Shown here: piece after piece, positions 56,981-64,000 of the stretch
Position numbering within the stretch: the first letter of the stretch is position 1
How the letters are laid out: the number at the start of each line of letters is the position of its first letter
Assembly: GCF_030936135.1 (NCBI RefSeq)
Contig: NC_082596.1
Location: 19,788,388-19,852,387, forward strand
Length of the DNA: 64,000 nucleotides
DNA from: Gavia stellata
Taxonomy: Eukaryota; Chordata; Aves; Gaviiformes; Gaviidae
Direction: 5' to 3'
Notes under the pieces: generated by a model
Database searches by the model: none
Told to the model about the DNA's origin: nothing
Seen by the model: the letters and a program-made list of their open reading frames with translations, nothing else
Program-made: the position numbers and the translations under genes

Positions 56981-59900
56981 ATGGGATTCACCTGCAGATT
57001 AAGATCTCAAAACCCACATATCACACACATGTGCTAAGTTTTAAACCGTTGCTGCGCCAGTGGACTTCTAGGACTTGATTCATTTGCCTAATAAGAAGGA
57101 TCTAGTGCCCTTTGAGATGCTCTTGGGTATCCAGGCTATCTCTAGGGTATCTTTACAGGACTGACAGATATGACAGGAGGAGTTACATGAGTCTCAAGAT
57201 CTTTTGGAACAAATACTGCAGGAGGCCAGACAGGATGCTTTAGAGCACCCTAATGATGGGACAGTCATGTTTAGAGAATCAAATCACAAGTTATTACTAT
57301 CAATGTAATTTAAAGAGCTTTTTGGACAGCCAGGTTTTGGGTGTTTATGTTAAGGTGGTCTGAATAATGTTTTTGATTTTACTGACTAAACGTCCCTTGC
57401 TCATACTGATTTAGGTGTGAGTTTTGAGCTAAATCCTAACAAATTCATGGCCACTCTTCCTCTTGAGTTAGCCCCCAGAGGCACATTTGCTCTACAGTTG
57501 TGTTTTACAGTACAATGTCTTGACTCTCTGGGATCGCAGCCCAGACTGACTTTGCCTTGTCATAGCTGAAAAGAGAAGGACACTTGTTCCCAGAATTAAT
57601 TTTTAAATGTTTCCACATTGAGGAGCCATACAAACACAAAATTCTTACAGCAGGACAACGCTGTGCGGAGTGACAACTGATTTTGTATGCCTCAGAGTTC
57701 AGAAGTGCACCGCCTTGGAATAGTGCAGTGTTTACAGCTCGCTAAAACCAGCCACCTTCTGAAAACCCCCTCCTTTAAGGCATTGCAAGTCAGAACCCAA
57801 AAAATGTTGTGCAAATGAAGCATTAGGTCAATATTGCCTTAAAGAACCTGGTTTAAGCCATCCCAGCATATCTTCAGTTTCGAGAATACTTGGATGTTAT
57901 ATTTCAACCACTGAAACACTTCCCAGAAACTTAAGGTTTTTACAATAATTGTGACAATGTGGATGCTATGTTAATTCTCTTCTTCCTCAGAAGAATCTAA
58001 TTATCTTTGGCTTTTATTTAAAGATATATTATCACCCATATCCCAGGACATACTTTTGATTTAATTTTTATCAATTAAATTTTCTTTTTCCAATTTATGC
58101 AAAACTGTATGTGAGCATTTCATAATTGTTTTTAATTTCATTTTAAGCTCTGCCAGTTCAAATTGTCTCCAAGAACTTAATTAAATTTCATTCTCAGGAG
58201 ACAGTTATTCCACTAGATTTTGTAATAGTTTATCATATAGTTTATAATAGATTTGATAATAGTTATGTAAATGCATGGCGCTGTGCAATTTCCCTTAGAA
58301 CTATGACTCACATACTTTTCTCTCCCATAGTTCTCAAAATAAGTTGTTTCTAGCTGTCACAAAAATAGATTGGCTAGATTTTAAATACATGGGGGGAGAT
58401 CCAGTTATGTGGGGAGTACCAAAACCAGACTTAGGCTCAATTCCTGTTCAAAACCCACCAAGAACCTTGCTCAGAAGAGGCAAGCAATGACAAACTGCAT
58501 TTTTTCTGATGGCCTATGCTCATGCAAGATGCTTTGCCGGAGGGTTTCTCTCATCCTGGAGGGCGATACACTAAGCGCCATGCTACAGCCTGCATAGGGT
58601 TGGGCGCTCTCCTCTCCCCGCGGGTGGGAGCCACTGCTGCCAGGGCAGTCACTTAGCAGGAAGGAGGGCTGTATGTCTTACCTGCTTCCCCAAGGAACAG
58701 TTAAGTGCGCTTACAGCTTTGAAGCACTTTGACGGCAGTGGTTAGAAACACCTGTTCTTTCATATCCTGTGATTTATAGATTAGGACACATTTCTTTGGT
58801 ACAGGTTCCAGTCGTTTTAGGGAAAGAATGGGTTTCTACCCAAGTTTCTAGTAAACCTACCAGACACTCTAATCATCAGTCTACTCATTAAAGGAGACTT
58901 TTATTTCAGATTAAGTTCTGTGGAGAGTACATACATGGGGCAGTAGGTAGATTTTAACATTAGCTCCGCAACTCGCAGAGTGAATTTTTCTATCTGAAAC
59001 CGGAATGCAGGAAGAACTTGAGTAATCTCGGCTGTACACTCTCAAGTTTCCATTAAGAAACTTTTATCTAAAAACAATAAAATATCTCGATACTAATTGT
59101 GAAGAAGTAGCTGTCAGAAAACATTTAAATATGCTTTCGCAGCTGTCTGTAAATTATTTACATCAGGCTTTTATTCAGCCCAGATGAACCTGCAGTTTTA
59201 ATGGTATTAACAGAAAGAAAAATAAAGTATTAACACAAACGATACCTGTATCATGCCCAGAAAAAAAGTCAAAGGAAATCACTACTCCATTGAACAATAC
59301 CGGAGAGAAAATGCATCGTTCAATGCACTGTCTCACAACCTATAGTAACCTGGCATGACATAGTAAAATCAGGCAATGGGTGTCTTACAACAGTTCTGCT
59401 ACTGTGGGATGAGCACATGTTTTGGCAGCATAGTTTTTGTCTCTGAGTTTTGAGGCCACAGGTATCTCTGCCACAGAAGCAGTATGTGCCTTTCAGGATT
59501 TGTCCTGCTGAGTTCCTCACCCCGTTTATAACCCCTCGCTGCAGGGCAGCTGTTAGTGTGGTGTGGAGGGCCCTGCAGGGAAAATGCAGCTTCCTTAATT
59601 TTACTGCTGGTTCAGAAAATGTCCTGCAGCATGGCCATGGACAAGTTAATCTTTCATGCCACATTAGGTGGCATGAAATCACATGATATCCTTCAAGCAC
59701 TAATTACTCTTGAAAGGTATTAATTTATCACCCACTCAGCACAGTGAGCCTCTCGCCTCACCCGGAGTTTCTAGGCAGAATTTACCTTCCCAGACTATAA
59801 GACTAAGATTTCATTTCTGCCAGCTGTTGTCAAGAGTGGAAAGGGATTCAAATATTCAGTTCAGGACTGCCTGGAAGTGAGCATCCACTACACCCTCTCC

Positions 59901-61029
59901 TTCCTCCAGAAAATTTTTGTGGTCGCTAAATTTCTTCCACTGTTACTGGAAATTTATTATAGAAATATTGGAACGTCAGAAATATTTTGCCCCTTGTATA
60001 AGTGGAGAGACATGTAAAATGGATTAAATTCCATTTACATATGGAGCCCACTGCTTCCTGCTGGCTAAGCCTTTCTGGAAGAACTTAGGTAGAACTTAGG
60101 CTGCAAAAATGAGTCTTCACAAGAAATTTATTTGGAGACAAGGAAATGTCAAGTCCAAATTTGGGTAGCCAAAGCAACAGTACACACACAGATTATGTAA
60201 TTTAGTACCTTAATTGGTAGTTTACCAAAAGTCAGCTTTTTTAATTATATTTTTCCTCTTTCCAGAATCTTCCAAACTACCCTTACAGGCTGTGTAAAGA
60301 GATAGCATAATCCCAAGATAGTGAAGTTTCCAAAAACAAGGAAATATCCAGTCTCCAGAAAACTTTGTGTACTCCTGCAATAAACTACATCCACTTCATT
60401 CAACTGTAGTGACTTCAGCTGTTTGAAGCAGTTAGTAGCAAAACTGTTATAGGAAGGCATTAAATTGCCCTACTGCTCTCTACAACTTCTAAAATAATTT
60501 CTTAATCATCTGCAGCCAGTTCATACACAGTAGAGAAAGATTTAAAAACTAGCAAGATTTTTCACCTCTGCTTCACCAATTTCTGATATACTATGGTGAC
60601 TCCCAACAGTCACCGGAGGAATACTGGGTAAAAGTGTTATGCATAAGGGCATATTGTAATCTTGTATCATGTAATATTTTTCCTAAAAGATAGATGAAAT
60701 AGATGAGGAAAAAAACCTTTAAACTTCAGCACCTCTGGATACACTATTATTTTCCCATTTTTCAGCATTTTCAGTGTTACTTATAAAAAAAACCTGAAGA
60801 AACCCAAGAAAGCATTTCACACACCAAACAAAAGAAAATATTAAGTTTAATTAAATATCACACTGAAATGTATATGGTCCAGTTCCCATTGATGCACTGA
60901 TTAAAACTCCCATCATCTGAAGCTATGGAGATTTTGTTAGATGTGGAGCATCTTTGATGCCTACAACTTCCAGTAAGGCTCAGAGCCAGAGAGGTCTGAC
61001 TTCCAGACTTTTTTTCTCTTTTTTTTCAG
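56981..61029. other. Intergenic, no gene recognised
   Basis: AT-rich sequence without recognisable coding exons or mobile elements. It ends in a long pyrimidine tract (about 61,008-61,029) that resembles a splice acceptor for the following candidate exon. Confidence 0.5.
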
Positions 61030-61154
61030 GGGGGAGCTCCCCACTTCTTGCCCACTCCCTGGGCAAGGACCCTGGGGGTCCTCTCTTTTGCTACCCACAG
61101 TCCTTCTTGGTATTCACTTGGTAGCACAGATTTATCTGCAATGTACACTGGTCA
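61030..61154 (+). other. Candidate orphan exon, 125 nt
   Basis: A very strong acceptor-like tract (T-rich for about 25 nt, then TTTTTTCAG ending at 61,029) and a strong donor-like GGTCA/GTAAGT with GT at 61,155-61,156. The frame starting at 61,030 is open throughout (41 codons plus two bases). I do not recognise the peptide, and no partner exon is evident, so it could be an exon of an uncharacterised transcript or a chance arrangement. Confidence 0.25.
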
Positions 61155-62740
61155 GTAAGTGATCCTGCTCCTGTCTGTGCTAAGTTTGAATTATAACAAA
61201 AGCATTTTCATCCAGTTTTCACACTGAAAATGTATAAAATATGATTAACAAGTTTTATTGCACAGTTGCTCATAAGTAGATCTTGACAAACGTTATTAAA
61301 AAGTGACTAATTGGCAACACAGATTTCTCATTCAAGTGCACAGGAAGCTAACTACCAAAGTGATAAGATGTTAGTCTGCTGTCCACAGGGAATTTTCAAG
61401 AGTAAGCCTGAGTCATTTCTATAGTCTGAGCTGTTCTAAAAACATGATGACATCTGTGTGCAATGACATTCGTAAGACCGTCAGTCAGGATAAACATTCT
61501 TCAATGCAAACATGACAAATTAGGATCATTAGTGGTGAAGTTGTGTTAAAAGAAGTTGTAATAATTTACTAAGCATCACATTGTTTTTAAAACTTCTTAT
61601 GTGCACCAAACCTAAACCAGGTGTTTCTGATCTTATTTTGCTCACCTTGCAATGCTTATATGTGGAAATAATTGTATCTGGCATGGGCTCTAAGAATAAC
61701 AGAGGAGACACAGAGCTGGGGTTTTCTCTTGGATTGAAGAAACCACCATGCAGACAGTGTGCTGCTTTTGGAGCCATCCAGCACAGGCAGGAGACTGCCC
61801 AATGAGCTAGAGCTGCAAAAGCTTTCCAATGACTGTGTGGGACTTAGGCGTGCTAAGACACCAAAGTCGAAACCTGAAACCTTCAAAATTACTAAGCCAG
61901 ATCTCTTTTGAGGAAGAACACATCATCATCTTACACACAGAGGAAAAACAGTTCAAATGCATCACCTTCTTGCCATGGAGAGTTTGGGGAACTGCTGCCA
62001 AGCACAATGTGTGAATTGTATCCCAGTGCACTAATCATCACAGGGAGAAACGTATGGGGAGATCCAGCAGGGCTGTGGTTTCCACGATGGAGGGCTGGTT
62101 CTCGAGAGTTAGTCCTGAGTCCATTTAAATCAATAGGAGGTTGTGTCAGCGATGAGAGTGGGGACAGAGCTACACCCTGTCACAAATTATGAGAATAAGT
62201 AATTTCAATCTCCTCGGCCTCTGCATCTCCAAGTTCAGTTACAGACTTGCTGGGAGGAGGAGCAGTGCTGCTCTCCCTGCCTTTCCCACTCCTTTCCTCC
62301 CTTCCCCAAGAACAGCATGAAGGAAACAGGCAGGACTGCAACAGTGCACAGGACAAATGGTGAAGCTCAGGAAGGTCCTTGTGACTGTGGTGCCCCAGGT
62401 AGTCTTGCTGGCCCCAAACCTGTCCTTCTGCAGGGCCGGATTTGGCAGCACAGTGAACCTCAGCCCTGCGGAGGTCAATGTGGTAACCCCTCACCAGGAT
62501 ACACACTTGTAGGGCAGGGCATCCTCCAGTCTTCTCCCACATAACTCCCACAAGGAAGAGGTGTTGTGATCAGGCTGGGTGTAGGGCTCAGAGCTGGTTG
62601 TAGGGCTCAGACAGCCCGGGGTTGGCTATTTGTGAGGTAAGAGCCATTCAGTATTCATAAATAACAGTGAGAACTAAGTTTCTTCCATGGGTTTGAAAAC
62701 GGAACTGAATGGAAATGCAATTGGATGCAATTTCAAGCTG
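61155..62740. other. Intergenic, no gene recognised
   Basis: AT-rich to about 62,000, then a more GC-rich stretch around 62,040-62,640. A short duplicated TGTAGGGCTCAGA unit lies near 62,579-62,612. No domain-bearing frame is visible. Confidence 0.5.
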
Positions 62741-62865
62741 CAATTGGACAGGGTGCTAGACAAGGGGGTGCTAGACAATCTCGTCTAGACTCTCTTGCCC
62801 GCAAAATGTTGGATCGGATGATCTTTGGAGGTCCCTTCCAACCAGGACTGTTCTATGACTCTATT
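62741..62865 (+). mobile_element. CR1 3' tail remnant, sense
   Basis: Sense CR1 end with GATGATCTTTGGAGGTCCC, then CTTCCAACCAGGACTG, then TTCTATGACTCTATT. Upstream of these, GGGTGCTAGACAA is present twice (62,751-62,763 and 62,766-62,778), a 15-bp-period duplication inside the element. Confidence 0.8.
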
Positions 62866-64000
62866 AAGCTTCAACTTAGGTTTCTTTGTAAGGATAACAT
62901 ACAATCTTTGAACTCAGGAGACTAATTAAAAATATTTAATAAGAGAGATCCATGTCTTCTCCTATAGTATAACTTGTTTTATTAAAAAAATATATTAAGC
63001 CTATGCTAGAAATAGAAGTAAAAATAATGGATCAAGGAAAAATATATTTCAGGTCATCTGTGAAGTTATGAAAACTATCAAATTTCTTCCTACAGTGATA
63101 GTTTTTGTAATGTAGAGAGAAAAGGGCATGCTGTTACGTTTTTTCAGTTGTAGTAGAAACTTTTAGGCCTATCTGAAATAACACTTTTCTTTTCAGCTCT
63201 GCTCAGGTCACTTCCATGTTTTCTCAGAAACTGATTCTCCACACAAATTGTGGTTTATGGGAAAAAAAAAAAAGCTAAAGCCTGTCGCACGAAAGTACCA
63301 GTTATGGAATTCAAAGGTTCCCTGATGCCCAGATGAGTGGTATCTTGTTAAATTGCACATATTGTTATTACATCTTGTGTCTGGAAGTGAATGTCCTTGA
63401 CCTGGAATCACACTGACAAGGACAGAAACTGTCCTTCTGAACCTCTCCTTCACAGTCAGGTTTCTCTGCCCTTTTCTTTGCTTTCAATTACTGTAAGACA
63501 GAAGAAAATCAGTAACAGTTTGAAGGATTTTTTTTTTAAGAGTTGAAGAGTTACATTTCTATAAACTCCCCGGTTTTGTTTGGGACCGCACCAAAAGATT
63601 AGGTAAAATATTATGAAAAAGAATCTTTCATGTCACTAAATGAAGAAAAGTTAGGGTTGATTTCCGGAAGGCATTTAATTCCATCCATGTAATTTTCCAA
63701 CTGTATTAGCCCTAGGCAATATCTAGTTAAATTGCCACCTTAGTAAGAAATATTAACCATTTTCCATTCTATCATTTATCTTTGTTTCAGTTTTGCTTTT
63801 AGCTACTCAGCTCCAAACACTATTTATTAACAGTGTTTGCATTGGAGTTACATGCAACAGGTAACCCTGGTACAGTCTCTTTTTTTCCTCTGAGTGCTTT
63901 AGCAAAAAGCAATATTTGATGCACATCTCTAGTAGCAGCCTGATCATTTACTCTCACGTGTAAATAAGAAAATTTTGACAACTGAAAGCATGTTTTAACA
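62866..64000. other. Intergenic to the end of the window
   Basis: AT-rich, with no gene, RNA or mobile element recognised. Confidence 0.55.

Noticed and set aside
1..64000. CRISPR arrays, tRNA or rRNA genes, replication origins
   Set aside because: No regular short repeats with unique spacers, no tRNA cloverleaf with conserved boxes and no rRNA-like segment was seen. The window is vertebrate nuclear DNA.

Overview
The window looks like an AT-rich stretch of a bird nuclear genome. It carries several CR1 non-LTR retrotransposon copies with the octamer-like 3' tails typical of Archosauria (ATTCTATGA / GATTCTGTGA), a solo endogenous-retrovirus LTR of a type common in birds, and one vertebrate gene with canonical GT-AG introns. 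There is no sign of bacterial, viral or plasmid organisation. I cannot name the species.

The only protein-coding gene I can support is KCNV1 (Kv8.1), on the + strand. A CpG-island promoter lies at about 18,080-18,960. There is a probable non-coding first exon ending at 18,541 and a probable 5'UTR intron (18,542-19,008). Three coding exons follow at 19,231-19,712, 21,523-22,049 and 28,239-28,750. They join in phase into a 506-residue electrically silent voltage-gated potassium channel subunit with a T1 domain, S1-S6 and a TVGYGD pore. Intron 1 is 1,810 bp and intron 2 is 6,189 bp. The 3'UTR probably ends near 29,080 or near 30,220.

Upstream of the gene (1-18,080) are CR1 copies at 145-207, 2,723-3,008, 3,181-4,681, 9,014-9,274 / 9,275-10,224 (an inverted pair), 13,502-14,697 and a very old one at 16,966-17,410, plus a solo LTR at 10,663-11,202. 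Downstream (about 30,220-64,000) is largely a gene desert. It contains a small CR1 fragment (31,722-31,890), a longer CR1 (51,157-52,368), a GC-rich repeat-derived block (53,100-55,450) that includes an LTR-like segment, another GC-rich degenerate repeat (56,384-56,980), a possible orphan exon (61,030-61,154) and a CR1 tail (62,741-62,865). All CR1 reverse-transcriptase frames are 5'-truncated and broken.

I did not find a convincing new biological system. The most unusual local structures belong to KCNV1. They are GC-box arms able to pair across the promoter, nested upstream ORFs in the 5'UTR, degenerate copies of the exon-1/donor boundary inside intron 1, an 11-G run in the intron-1 acceptor tract, a frame-preserving alternative acceptor 153 nt before the last exon, and closely similar inverted CR1 copies on either side of the gene.
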